From assembly GCA_004335635.1 (NCBI GenBank), contig QAXH01005896.1:6436-66084 (forward strand): DNA of 59,649 nt. The letters run 5' to 3'. The translations under genes were made by a program, and so were the position numbers. This DNA comes from Chloromonas sp. AAM2 (lineage: Eukaryota; Chlorophyta; Chlorophyceae; Chlamydomonadales; Chlamydomonadaceae). Below, one piece after another: positions 10,532 to 21,684 of the stretch (the first letter of the stretch is position 1; each line of letters starts with the position of its first letter). Below the pieces are notes generated by a model. The model was not told the origin of the DNA. It saw only the letters and a program-made list of their open reading frames with translations, and searched no databases.

Positions 10532-13500
10532 ATGCAGCTGCTGTCAGCATCAAAATGGCTGAATTGTTTTCAGTACTGTGCCCAAGCCTTGCGAGTTCTA
10601 GGCCACTTAATGGTGCTATTGGTACTCGGCCTTGTAAGCGTCAGTTTCTGGGCAGTAGCAGGATATTACGGACCTGGCATTACCCGAGGCGGAGCCCTCA
10701 AGGCAACTGGTTGCGTAGCTGTGCTAATCCTTCTCGGCATTCTGGTAAGCCAGCATCCTGCACCACTCAGTCTGTCTGTGCATAAGAGTGCAGCTCTGCA
10801 TCATCATGCATACATGGCGCATGCCTTTCAAACAAAGGCTTGAGAAACTGCAGCAAGTTTGCTTGGGATTCACAAACCTAGAGATTTCTGCCTTGCCAAA
10901 CAGCTGGATGCACACCTATCACGATTGCGGACGTTCACAGCCAGCCTATCATGTACCACTGATGCGTTCAAACACATGTGCATCACACACTCTTGCCAGT
11001 CTGGCCCAACCGACGCAAAATGATCACTGATCTCATCTCCACACGTATGCCAGGGTGGTTGCAAGACCACCAGCAAGCTGTTTGTTTGCATTTGCACTGC
11101 TGCACACTGTTGTGTGCCATGCAGACAACCATGATGTTGTGGGCATATCTAGCGGCAGTTCTGACAGATCCCGGGCGGGTACCTGCGGGTTGGCATCCAT
11201 TTGTCGATGAACAGGTGTGTATGTCATTCGATTTGTTAAGTATGTAAGGAATTCGATTTGTCCAAAGGCACCACACATCTGAGGGCTGAGTGTTTCCCAG
11301 CTTCTCACCCAGAATCAGCTTTTCACACAAGTAGTTTCACTCCAACCGATGGCCGCCTTCCTTATCTTGGTAAATGACGGGTCAGAAGGACAGAGCCAAG
11401 CTGGCGTAGCATTGTGTGGAGGTTCAGTTCGCGCATCAGATGGAGCTGCTTCAAACCTGGGGCCTGTTGTCCTGGCTGCCTTGTGTGACACCACCGCAGC
11501 CCACCGCACCACCACCAGATGCCAGACAAATATTATTATCGGGTCACACGACCGCGTGATCAACACAACTAGTGACACGCGCTGTACTTTGATCTCGACA
11601 ACTGCAACGTTCCACATGCATCACATGCCTGCATCACCAGTCACGTGCACCACCCAACCTCGACACATAGTACCGCCCCATGCATCACGTGCCTGCATCA
11701 CCAGTCACGTGCACCACCCATGTGCTCTAACCTCGACAAATTGTACCGGCCCATGCCTCACCTGCCGGCATCACCAGTCACGTGCACCACCCATGTGCTC
11801 TAACCTCGACACATTGCACCGCCCCATGCATCACGTGCCTGCAGCAAGCCAGGCATGAGTTGGAGCGCATGGCCTACTCGGACTGGCCCTTTGACCGCCG
11901 CGACCCGAGACGGCCTCGCTTCTGCAAGCGCTGCCAGAGCTGGAAGCCGGAGAGGGCACACCACTGCAGCGTCATGGGCAGATGCGTGCTCAAAATGGGT
12001 AAGCTGTTACTTACTCTTGGTTACAGAGAATACGGCAGGGGACTCTACAAGCACTAAGTGAGATTGCTGGCAACCCATTCATTGGATACCTGTTTTGTTT
12101 GGGCTTTGGTTTTCACGCAGGCTGATGTGTAACGTGTGCTTATGTAGTGATTCTTCTGTCAACTTCCGTCCACGCATTGGGTGCACGCCAAATCCATACA
12201 CATGCCTTTGCCCGCAGATCACTATTGCATTTGGATTATCAACTGTGTGGGCTTGTTAAATTACAAGGTGAGGCACCAGTGTGACGTTGTGCCAGGTTTT
12301 CTAGTTCAGCAGAGCCGATATGCTTTGCCACAGTGATGCAGTGCTGGATGCGCGTACAAGGTATTTGAACCATCAGTAAGCTTATGTTACCACATCATCC
12401 TCTGTCACTAATGAGATTATCAACGTGTCACGTGCCTTTGCGTTCAAGGCGCATGGATAGGCAGTGAATCAGGATGAAGATGCATGCCGACCTGTGCTTC
12501 CAGATTTTGTCATTGACGCTCTAAAGCATGTAGTGTTAGACGCCAGGGCATGCACTGCCATGGCGCCATACGTGCATAATGCAACTCTCCATGTGACATG
12601 CACGAGCTCAACTGCACATCAGTAGCACACTCCAAGGCACTGTGATGGTGTCATGCATGCATTCATGTGGCAAATGTGCCTGTTTAATTGCCGATGCAGT
12701 TCTTCCTGCTCTTTCTGATCTACACATTCATGTCGGCTCTCACTGTGAGCGCGCTGCTCATCAAGCCGCTCATCCAATTCTTCCAGAATTCTCTCAGAGG
12801 ATCGCTGTAAGTACAACAGCATATCACAGGAGTGGCATGGCCTGGTCATCATGGTTTTTTGCTTTTCGCAAGAGCTTGCCAAAGGGGCCTAAGACTATTG
12901 GGATCTGATTGTTCAATCCTGCACTGTGACAAAGAGCTTACAATCTGGAGCAAGCCACATGGACACACGCACACATGCACCGTGCTGCTGTGGCTCTGAC
13001 CATGCGTGACATGCAAGGGTCATCACTTTGCTGATCAATCATCAAGGTTTGCATGAATGCCAAGGTTTGCCAGGAATGCCTGAATGGCGGCACGCCTGTT
13101 GTGTGTTTGCAGAGCGCCTTTAGTGTTTGTAGTAGCGGTGACGGACGCAGCTTTCGCCGTCTCATTAGCGGGTTTCCTCATCATGCATTTGCAGGTGAGG
13201 CGCGTGTCATGCATGCCAGCCTCACAGCCTGCGCATGTTGGTTCGCCATACCTTGTGTTCTTGCACCGTTGGTTCAACCAATGTTGCATACGAGAAGCAC
13301 GTAGTGCACTGAAACCATGTGTCACATACTCGTGTGTCAAGGCCATTGCTCTGTTTGGAGGTTCAAGCCCATTTTGCGCTCACACAGTCTCTCTAGTGAC
13401 ATGCTGACACAGGCGTGCACGACACCAACAACCACTTCTCCACTCCGCAATACAATACGCACGCGCACACACACGCAGACACGTGCACACACATGCACAC

Positions 13501-14144
13501 ACTTTTGATGTGCGCATACGTCATGCCTGCTATCGCCCACCCTCGCCCACTCTGGCCTGTCCTGCAGCTGATAGCTGCCAACTGCACCACCATAGAGATG
13601 TACGAGAAGGACCGCATACACCCCTGGCCGTACCACAAGGGAAACTTCAGGAGGAACATGGAGGAGGTCTTTGGACGCAAGTGGGTGGCATGGGGTACAA
13701 TCACTGCATGTAATCTTGAGCCGGACGGCTGACTTGTGGTGTCTTGCTCTCATGAGTGATGCACATGCTCACTTTTGTTCACTTTACAAACGTGTGTTTG
13801 CGAGAGCTGGCCAGAGCTAATCGATCTGTGTTTTTCAAGCCAGGGTGCCTTGTCGCATTAACTGGCTCTGTGCACTGAAGCCAGAAGAGCTGCGGTTATG
13901 GCTATCCAGCTGATCGTACTTCGGCCCATACTGCACAAATTGCAGTAGCAGTGCAGCCTTCACAGTTCAGATGCTCAGCACTCATGTAGGCCATGTCTTC
14001 CACCCATGTGTGCTTGCATGTGCCTGCAGCAAGCTGCGCTGGTTTCTGCCCATGCACACCAAGGAAGACAGGCGGATGCTTCTGGATTCAGTGCTCAACA
14101 CGCGTCTCTTGCCGGCCTCATTTGTTTACTCTACTACAGTCTGA
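10532..14144 (+). CDS. DHHC-family protein S-acyltransferase with non-canonical cysteine-rich domain
   Basis: Eight exons join in phase: 10532-10744, 11125-11214, 11845-11998, 12218-12267, 12700-12806, 13113-13194, 13568-13680 and 14030-14144, giving about 307 residues. The family palmitoylates membrane-protein cysteines. Two N-terminal membrane helices are followed by TDPGRVPAGW (the DPG motif), the cysteine-rich domain FCKRCQSWKPERAHHC...DHYC, NCVGLLNYK, two more helices, and NCTTIEMYEK (the TTxE motif). Three departures from consensus are visible. The active-site tetrad is DHYC. The HHCSxC cysteine is Met (HHCSVMGRC). The WxNNC asparagine is Ile (WIINC). DHYC is known in active enzymes; loss of a zinc-ligand cysteine is less usual. 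An in-frame upstream ATG at 10418 is an alternative start. A TGTAA signal lies at 14274, about 130 bases past the stop. Confidence 0.9.
11600..11840. repeat. Intronic ~65-70-bp repeat
   Basis: Three imperfect copies, each containing CACGTGCACCACCCA (about 11642, 11707 and 11778), fill the second palmitoyltransferase intron. The array runs up to the acceptor of exon 3. The last copy supplies the acceptor context (CACGTGCCTGCAG). Confidence 0.8.
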
Positions 14145-14581
14145 TTTGGAAATGCCATGCTAGGCTAGCGAGTATGACATGGGTGTTCAGGAAGCGATTG
14201 GCCGGCAATCCATTTCATGCTTTTATCCCTTTTGGGACGTTGTGATTATGAGTATCAATGCAGTGAATATCCATGTAACTTGTACTTGCCTGGCCAAAGG
14301 GATCCATTGTGTGTGTGTGTTGCATTGGAGGCACAGCACAAAGGCGTCTCCCACCCAACCAAAGACGTTGTCAGATGGCTTGCGATTGTTTCAACACTGA
14401 ACAGTAATACAGGGCTGGCCACAGACAGGCATCGTTCAGAGTGCTCGAGTGGCATGTGTGCCTCACGCCTTGTTGGGTACGGGTGCAAAGGTGCCTGGGC
14501 AACTTACATAGTTGGCCTTGCAAGCAGTTGGCGTTACCATGGGCCCAGGAGTTATGGTAAATTAATATCTTGCAGCATGCG
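14145..14581. other. Intergenic, palmitoyltransferase to sigma factor
   Basis: A head-to-tail spacer of about 440 bases. It holds the TGTAA signal of the upstream gene and presumably the sigma-factor promoter. ATGGGCCCAGGAG-like wording occurs at 14539 and again, varied, at 14594, suggesting a small local duplication over the sigma start. No other gene seen. Confidence 0.5.
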
Positions 14582-17500
14582 ATGGGCGGCATCACGGGCC
14601 CAGGAGCAGCGCTGAGCCTGTCTATCCATGCAAGACGTATAGCTTTCGGTCCGGCAGTAAAGCCATTGATTGCCATCAGGACAGCGCCAGCCCTCCCAAG
14701 TTCCAACGGGCACTTTTCAAGGATTTGCAGCAGGCGTGCTGGGTCGCAACAAGTCCAAGGATCGCATCTGACATGCTGGACCACACTGGTGAGTGGCAGC
14801 ACGCCGTAGGTGTGTTAGACCACATCAGACAAGGAAGCCTGGCGTGGACATTGACAGCCTGGAAAGCACAACCGTTTCCATCTAACGGCTTACGCGAGCA
14901 AAAGTCTGGCCACAGATACCCGTGGTGTCAGAGTCAACCGTGCATCGCTGACCCATTAACGGGTACCAGCATGCAAGCGCTCAACAGATTGCGGACGGGT
15001 TCGAGAGCTGGAGAGTACTACTGGCACCACCATCGCAGTGCGCAGCGTGCACACGGGCTATACCGTAATGTTTCAGCTGCGGCATCAGCAGGCCTTCTCC
15101 AAACTCGGCCCGAGGCTACAGAACTGGAAAATTCTGACCTGGAACAGCTGTTCCTACTGACAACCCCAGAGCCTGCCTTTAGCATAGCATCATCACATCA
15201 GACCATACCAGCGCTCCGACTTATTAGGCCAAGCCTTGAAGCCAGAGAGCGACAATATGTCCGACCTTCCACAACCCGAGGCAAGAGACGACCAGCCGTT
15301 GTGCCTTCGGCCATGCTTGAGGAGCGTGTGCTGGGCAGCTTACAAAGAAAGGTCGGCATTGTGCTGACTCGTGAGCAAGAGGTTGCCTGCTGCCGCTTGA
15401 TCCAGGTGCGGAGCTCCTAGGGTTGGATTAGGTTAGGGTTTTGCAAACACGCGGTCATTTGAAGTCAGTCGCCTATATGCCGTTGCAAACCGGATGACAA
15501 AACCCAGAACACCTTGTTACCTCTTTGCCCGAACTTGACAGGAAGCCCATGCATTACAGCAGCAGCAGCGGCAGCGCACAGCAACACCTGCGGAGCTTCT
15601 CAGACACAGGGAGGTGATGCAGATGGCAACCAACGCTCAGCACCTGCTTCTTCAGGCATACAGACGCTACATCACTCTACAGGTAAACAGCAAACCATGC
15701 AAGCCCCTGACATGACGTTGATCATCCGACATGACGTTCCTAGCTGACGCGAACATTGCAGTGGCAATGTCATGCCTAGGAACCGTTTCAGCGTCATGTT
15801 GTTCGATTGCAGGCCAAGCGGTTGCAGCACAATGTGGGAACCAAAAAGGCCTCATTTGACGACATCTTCTTGGCAGGTAAATTGGGCTCAACAACAGAGT
15901 ATTTGCTATTTTTTGGCAACTGGTGCTGGCCTGGCGCCCAAAGCCTCCTGGCCTGGCTTCAAAAGCCTCCTGGCCTGGCTTCAAAAGCCTCCTGGCCTGG
16001 CGCCCAAAGCATCCTGGCCTGGCGTCGGCCTGGCACTCAAGCTGGCAGAACTGGCGCTGGCCGGCCTGGCGGCCGGCCGGTCAGCCAAAACTGGCGTGCC
16101 ATAACTAATTCACAGAGTCAAACAATGGCTCCTTCTTCTGCTGCTCCTGGCTAAGTGCTAGCTTCTGAGTCTGACACCGAGAAAGCTGCTGTGGTGCGAG
16201 TGGTTGCTGGAATGGGCCATCTGCTTCATGCGACTGCATGTGCTGCTTGTGGCCGGATGTCTCCGCATGCCTAGGCAGAGTGCTGGCTCTGAAGTTGCAA
16301 AATACAAACAGACGCCCTGTGTCATTGCTGCATGGATTGCACCACAGCTGACCTGTGGCTACGTCTTTGCCAGCCCATGCATGCTCGATGAGCCAGCTCT
16401 TATGAACCCATCGGTTAAGGTCATGCTGTTGCTGCGATTTTGCGGTTGAAAGCTGCGCGCTTTGACTGCGGCTCGCGAAAGCTGAGCACAACACCTGCCG
16501 ACGTTGTGCCCGCTGGTGCGATATGGGACGCTGCGGGCATTTGGGGCAGTGCGGCTGTTTCAGGGTGGGTGCTGCGCGCTTTTGGCCCGCCCCGGGAGTT
16601 TGGACCTCGGCGTGCCACCAAACTCCAGCAGACGCGTGGAAGCATGATTTTGGTCTAGCTGCTTTCAATATGGTGCCTGGGGTGGTAGTAGCTAGGGGTT
16701 TTTGAATGTGCTTCGCGAGTGTCAGTTATGGCAATGATGTCCAGCGTATTACTCGTAGGACCAGACATGGTGCAACATGGTACAGCTAGGCTACAGCGCT
16801 GGCATAGAAAGGCCGAGAACAAGTCCTTTTAGTAAAAACGCACGATTCAGTGTACGGCTTATTGGTGGGCGCCGCGGACTGTGGTCGCACATGTGACAGG
16901 CACCTGCCCAGAAGCAAGGTGCGGCCAGTTCAGACTGCGGCCATGCAGACTGAGGCAAAGGGCGAACTGCAGCAGACACTGGCGCGCTCGGGGAATAGAC
17001 TGGCATCCGACTGGCGGCAACGGCCGGCCAAACTGGCTCCCGACTGGCGCGCAAGGCCCGCTTCGCGGGCCTTCAGCGCCATGACGCTGAACTCTCAAAG
17101 TCTGGCGGGCGCCAGAAACTGGCGCTGACGCCAGTTAACAAATACCCTGCCAGGGCGGTAAGCGTTTGGATTTTTTGGCGCTGGCGCCATTTTGGTGGCG
17201 TTTTGGCGTTCATTGCCGGATTTGCCGGTCCTTTGCAGATGTTAGAATACACTCACTCACTCACTCACTCACCACACGAGACATTACTCCACTCACTCTT
17301 GGGGTTAGGGTTAGGGTTGGCTCTAGGGTGATTCTTTCTGTTAGACCACTTCTTGGCACCACTCGGGTAAGCTGTTCGGTTGCACCACTGCTTCTGGGTT
17401 TGCACCGCTCAACAGGAGGCTAGTTCCGAGCTAGTGTTTTTATTGCATCAATAAATGGTAAGCAGCCAAAACCAAGATGTTCAAGGGCGGTGTTAGAAAC

Positions 17501-20500
17501 ATGTGTTAGCACCGTGTCGGCACACATGTTAGCAGGAGACACTATTTTGACGGATGTGTAGTTGCTATCAACGGACTTGATGCAGCTGCTGTCGGTATTG
17601 AGCTGGCTGAACTGTTTCCAGTGCAATTGTACTGTGTATTACAATTGTACTGTGCCCAAGCCTTGTGAGTCCTTGGCCACTTACTGTTGCTATTGGTACT
17701 CGGCCTTGTAAGCGTCAGTCTCTGGGCAGAATCAGGCCATTATCGATTTGAGGCAGAGCTCCTAAGGCAACTGGTTGCGTTTGACTGCTTTGCCTGACTG
17801 CTTCGTTCTTTTCAGCAAGTTTCTCAACTCTACAACCCAGCAATTGTCAACCCGCTTGTGTTTAGTTGAACTAGGTCTTATCAACATGCTTTGCTCGATC
17901 CCGCTTCAGGTGTGCTGGGCCTAGTCCAGGCCGCCCAGAGGTTCAACAAGAATCAGCAAAGACAGAGCGACAACGAGGCTCCCGGTCTACCCAACGCCAG
18001 GTTCCTAACATTCGCACACTTCTACATACGCAAGGCTATGATCAATGGGCTGAAGAGTCTGGAATCCAACGATGTATATATTCCACGGTAAGTCGTGGCA
18101 GGCCTTTGATTTGCTCACCCTGATGTAATGATGCCTTGCACCAGCGTGCGTCAGCTGTGCCACACACCACGCCACACCACAACTGTACTCGCACTATCTT
18201 TGCATAGCAGCCTAAGCTACTTGTGGTCGAGTGGTGCGAGAGAAATGGTGTTTTTTGTTGCATTCCATTCCAAAGTAAACCATGAAGCTGCCATTGGCAG
18301 TCAGTCTTGTGCGCCAGCTGCCTTTTATCCACTCCAGAGGGGGTAGGCACAAGCCTATCTTTCAACCCATACCGGGAGTAGCCCGCGGCAGTTTCGCGGC
18401 AATGGCCTAGGCACGCCCCAGGGAGCTTACATTCAAATTCTGGGGCCATTCTGAGCTAGTCAGGATCAAGGAGGTCTGTGGGTGGGTGAGGGGTGTAAAA
18501 GGAACTTTCAGGCCCCACGGGAAAATCGTTTTGTATGCCAGCCAGGTTATAAGTCAAGATCTGAACATGCCTTTGCAACGGGCTGGTTGAGAGCTACAAA
18601 AGGATCTGGTGGGTCAGTCCAGAAACTGCCGGTGACCGGCAGGGATGCCCCGGACCGGACTGTGACCCTGGGAGCTGACTCAAACCTGATAGGCCCTTTG
18701 TTTTCATTAGTGCATTCGAAAGCTCTCATGAAGCACAATGGCATGTTCAAAGTCTGTAATGGACCTGTAGATAGGCTGTTAGGAGTGGGTGTGTCCCAGT
18801 CCCCCCCTCTGGCCAAAATCGTCAAAAAAGTAATGCCTACCCGCTGTCTGGCTATTTTTGTTTCTGTGCCGCAACCAAACATGCAACACGCTCGACTCAA
18901 TGCTCAAGGTTGGTCCTGTGCGCTGACTGCCACACAGGTGGTTGACGGTCTTGTGCGCTGACTGCCACACAGGTACTTGACGGTCTTGTGCGCTGACTGC
19001 CACACAGGTACTTGACGGACATGAAGTCCAAGGTAGCGGCTGCAGTGAGCCAGCTCCAGTCAGAACCGGGTGCGCGGGCCAGCGGCGGCACCCCCAGCGT
19101 TCAGGCAGTGGCGGCCCGAGCACAACTTCCACAAAGTACGTGGCTGCAAGCCGTCACTGTCATTACATGCACGTGCAGCACATGTGTGTGTGGCACCGGT
19201 GGCGGCCCGAGCACCCCCCACCGCTGCCACACGAACTGAGCGGCTGAGTAGTATCATTCTCACATACACGTCCATCACACGTGTGGCCCCTGCCATCTGC
19301 TGGCGCCCATGCCGATCCTGTCACTGTTTCATTTAAACCACGTGACGCTTCGGTAGCCGTAGTAGCTGCCGTTCTCCAGTTTGGCGACATGTGTCCGATG
19401 GAAGCAGCAAGTCAAACCACTCGCTTTCTTAATGCTGTATGCAGGCCACGTGGAGGAGTTGCTCAGCATCATGCACACCCGCATGGTGTCCGTGGGGCAT
19501 GGGGGCGAGGAGGAGGGGGCCGAGGACGGGGGCCTCATGGCTGCATGGCGCATGGAGCCAGCACATGCATCAGGGGCAGGAGGGGGCATGGGCGCACAGG
19601 GGCTGGCGGTGGCTGATAGGCACGACTTGGAGGAGGTGGATGCAAGGGACCTGCGCCTCAAGGTATGTATGATTTGGAGTTGACGCCTGCACGAATGTTT
19701 GGAGTCTTCACAAGGCAAATACGTGTCAATCAAGTGCAGTTATCCAGCAGGGTGCACACAACAGGCAATGTGCTGTTGTTGTTGCTGTTGTTGTTGTTGT
19801 TGTTGTTCATACGACCTTCAGTTGGCAAAGGACTGCTCAGGTGTGTGTGGCCTGTCGATTTCAAGTCTCGGCTTGCTACAACAGGAACTCTCACTCACTC
19901 TCATGCAGCTGAATGGCTGGAGGTATGTGCGATGCAAGGACCCAGCAGCAGGCCCGCAGCACAGAAGCTCGACGTGAACTCAATCATAGGACGCTGCTGC
20001 TCTGTTGTTTGTTGTAGTGTTCCCTCAGGAGAAGCAAGACCCAATGCAGTGTCAACCCAGCGGTGTGTCGCGGTTTCTCAATTGTGGTTTTATTCTGATG
20101 TGGTGTGTTGTTGTTTCAGGAGGTGCTGTCCCGTGTGCTGAATAAGCGCGAGTTGGAGGTGCTGTGCCTGACTCTGGGAGTGGGTCAGGGGACGCAGGGC
20201 AAGCAGCTGGAAAAGACACAGGTATGGTCTGGGCAAGTGGGTTGAACCATGATAAGCGATGTGCCGATCATGAGCGACGTCACCAGCTCAAATACTCGAG
20301 TAAACAGCATGTTAGGAGTGAGCCTGCATATGTGGGTCTTCAATAGGTATGAAAAGATGGCACGACCCTAGCCACGCCTCATGTTGCGACATCACAATCC
20401 CATTCATTGCTCAGTTGATTTCAGTAGATAACGTTTGCGGGTGCATGTGGTACACGTGCCGGAACATCTTGTCATGTGGTCCACGTGCCCGTTTCTCTTG

Positions 20501-20672
20501 TCATGTGATTCACGAGCCTGTTGCTGTTTGCGTGCAGGTTGGAGCGCTCCTGGGAGTGAGCCGTCAGGCCGTGTCACAGGTCTATGACCGGGCGGTCAGG
20601 AAACTGCAGGCTGCATGTGCAGGGGATGCTCAGCTGAGGCAGCAGCTGCAAGAAGTGTGTGATAAGGAGTGA
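14582..20672 (+). CDS. RPOD: Plastid RNA polymerase sigma-70 factor, nucleus-encoded
   Basis: Nine exons join in phase to 548 residues: 14582-14788, 14932-15405, 15542-15682, 15813-15876, 17910-18087, 19008-19135, 19445-19662, 20120-20221 and 20538-20672. The protein gives promoter specificity to the bacterial-type plastid RNA polymerase. Exon 1 (MGGITGPGAALSLSIHARRI...) is basic and Ala/Ser-rich like a transit peptide. Exons 4-5 hold region 2 (DDIFLAGVLGLVQAAQRFNK, then HFYIRKAM), with the core-binding and -10 recognition segments. Exon 7 carries a Gly/Glu-rich insert inside region 3. Exons 8-9 hold region 4 (NKRELEVLCLTLGVG and the helix-turn-helix VGALLGVSRQAVSQVYDRAV) for -35 contact. Region 2 lacks the usual WWIRQ wording, having HFYIRK. 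Intron 4 is 2 kb and full of mobile DNA. A start further upstream is possible. Confidence 0.9.
15930..16095. repeat. CCTGGC-rich ~22-bp repeat, sigma intron 4
   Basis: Four units of the type TCCTGGCCTGGC[TG][TC]CAAA are followed by denser CTGGC/GGCC runs up to 16095. The wording recurs at 16980-17200. Strong dyads such as GGCCGGCCTGGCGGCCGGCC suggest secondary structure. Confidence 0.85.
16105..16668 (-). mobile_element. hAT-like transposon fragment with BED/TTF-type zinc finger
   Basis: A single minus-strand frame of 187 codons carries a C-x2-C...H-x6-H arrangement (LWCNPC... RASTLPRHAETSGHKQH), preceded by a basic region. This is the BED/TTF-type finger that opens many hAT-superfamily transposase-derived proteins. 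No catalytic core follows on the 3' side, where the frame ends at 16105. The fragment lies antisense in the fourth sigma-factor intron. Family assignment rests on the finger only; a host zinc-finger pseudogene is an alternative. Confidence 0.5.
16860..17215. repeat. GC-rich palindromic repeat cluster
   Basis: Repeated CTGGCG, GGCGCC and CCAGTTTTGGCG-like words, with short perfect dyads, dominate this stretch of sigma intron 4. One exact hairpin is AAGGCCCGC-TTC-GCGGGCCTT at 17053-17073. The wording differs sharply from flanking DNA and matches the CCTGGC block at 15930-16095. Such palindromic GC clusters are typical of bloated organelle genomes in this algal order, so an organelle-derived origin is possible but unproven. 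Confidence 0.65.
17253..17320. repeat. CTCA microsatellite and short interstitial TTAGGG run
   Basis: Five to six CTCA units at 17253-17275 are followed by GGGGTTAGGGTTAGGGTTGG at 17301-17320. TTAGGG is a telomere-type motif found in some Chlamydomonadales. Only about two and a half units are present, so chance or microsatellite origin is possible. Confidence 0.55.
17561..17800 (+). pseudogene. Decayed duplicate of palmitoyltransferase exon 1
   Basis: This segment matches the first coding exon of the palmitoyltransferase gene (about 10520-10735). Shared stretches include GATGCAGCTGCTGTC, CTGTGCCCAAGCCTTG and GGCAACTGGTTGCGT. It has substitutions and a small internal tandem (TTGTACTGTGTATTACAATTGTACTG) that wreck the frame. 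It sits in the same orientation in intron 4 of the sigma gene, about 7 kb from its source. No other palmitoyltransferase exon accompanies it. Confidence 0.85.
18916..19020. repeat. 35-bp tandem repeat spanning a 3' splice site
   Basis: Three copies of a 35-bp unit (TGTGCGCTGACTGCCACACA...) begin at about 18917, 18952 and 18987. Each carries an identical CCACACAG acceptor, with AG ending at 18937, 18972 and 19007. Only the last fits the sigma reading phase. The first two would shift the frame by 35 or 70. Confidence 0.9.
19773..19807. repeat. TTG microsatellite
   Basis: About eleven TTG units with one TGC interruption in intron 7 of the sigma-factor gene. Confidence 0.9.
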
Positions 20673-21684
20673 TGCCCGTTGGCAAGGAAGAATGAACAGG
20701 AGTGATGTCCCTGCAGAGGAAGCAACAGGCCCCGCTTAGAAGCGCTTGATCACCTGTCTTTGGAAGCTGAAGCAGCTGACGTTCGAGATTTCTGGGCTGT
20801 GAATTCGCTGCAAGAAATTGTATACCATGACCAACATTCATTCAACCAGTTGCTGTGAGCACTTCTACTTGATAAGGACGTGAGGAAAGCAGGGGCAGCA
20901 ACAGCAGTCTTTGGGTTTGTAGTCAGAGCAGAGTTGGATTTCTTATGCTCAGACACCAAAGTTTTGACTTCGTTGGAAAAGTGGCGGACAAGTGAACAGT
21001 GAGACGTATTGGACAAAAGAGCTGCTGCAAGTTTTTGCAAGCAGCAGTTCCACGGTAAGCCATATACAACTGCATTTTGCTTTTACATTCAAATGCAAAG
21101 CATACAATGGCAAGTCTGCCTGCTTTCAAGTGATATGTATGTTTTTAGTTCAAGCGATATGATGTATGTGCGCCCGCATCTTGCCACGCAGTGCACTCTC
21201 ACTGGGGAGAGGTTGCATGTACTGTATTGGTGGTGATGGTGCATGGCTGGCAGGACTGCATGGCCTGGTGCTTCACAGAGTTCCAAGGCTCTTGTACCCT
21301 GTGTGATTTTGGCGTGGGTGCAGGCCACAAGGTTGTGACAAGAGATTTAGTCTCGTTTTTGCTGATTTTGTTCAACTTGGGCTGTTGTACCATACGCCTT
21401 GTAAATGCAGTCCTATCCAGACCTTCTGCTCGTTCGCGCTGAAAGACTAGGGCTGTTGGTCGGTTGACTTCCGTATACGTGAACGATCAATGCCGTACTG
21501 GAAGAGACAGTCCAGCGCCATATCAGCCAACCCTCAGCTAATGAACATATTGTTCACCCGCGACAGCGGTGCAAACTCCATCTGTCGTTTCTCAATTTTG
21601 TAGCAAAGCACATTCCTCTGAACCGAAAGTTCGCAAACACGAGCCAACAGCTTCGTTTGGACGACAGCACTTGGAACGAACAAG
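20673..21684. other. Intergenic, sigma factor to coiled-coil gene
   Basis: About 1 kb between two plus-strand genes. A TGTAA lies at 21402, which is rather far from the sigma stop. No open frame with domain or splice support was found on either strand. The promoter of the downstream gene is expected here, but no clear element is visible. Confidence 0.5.
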
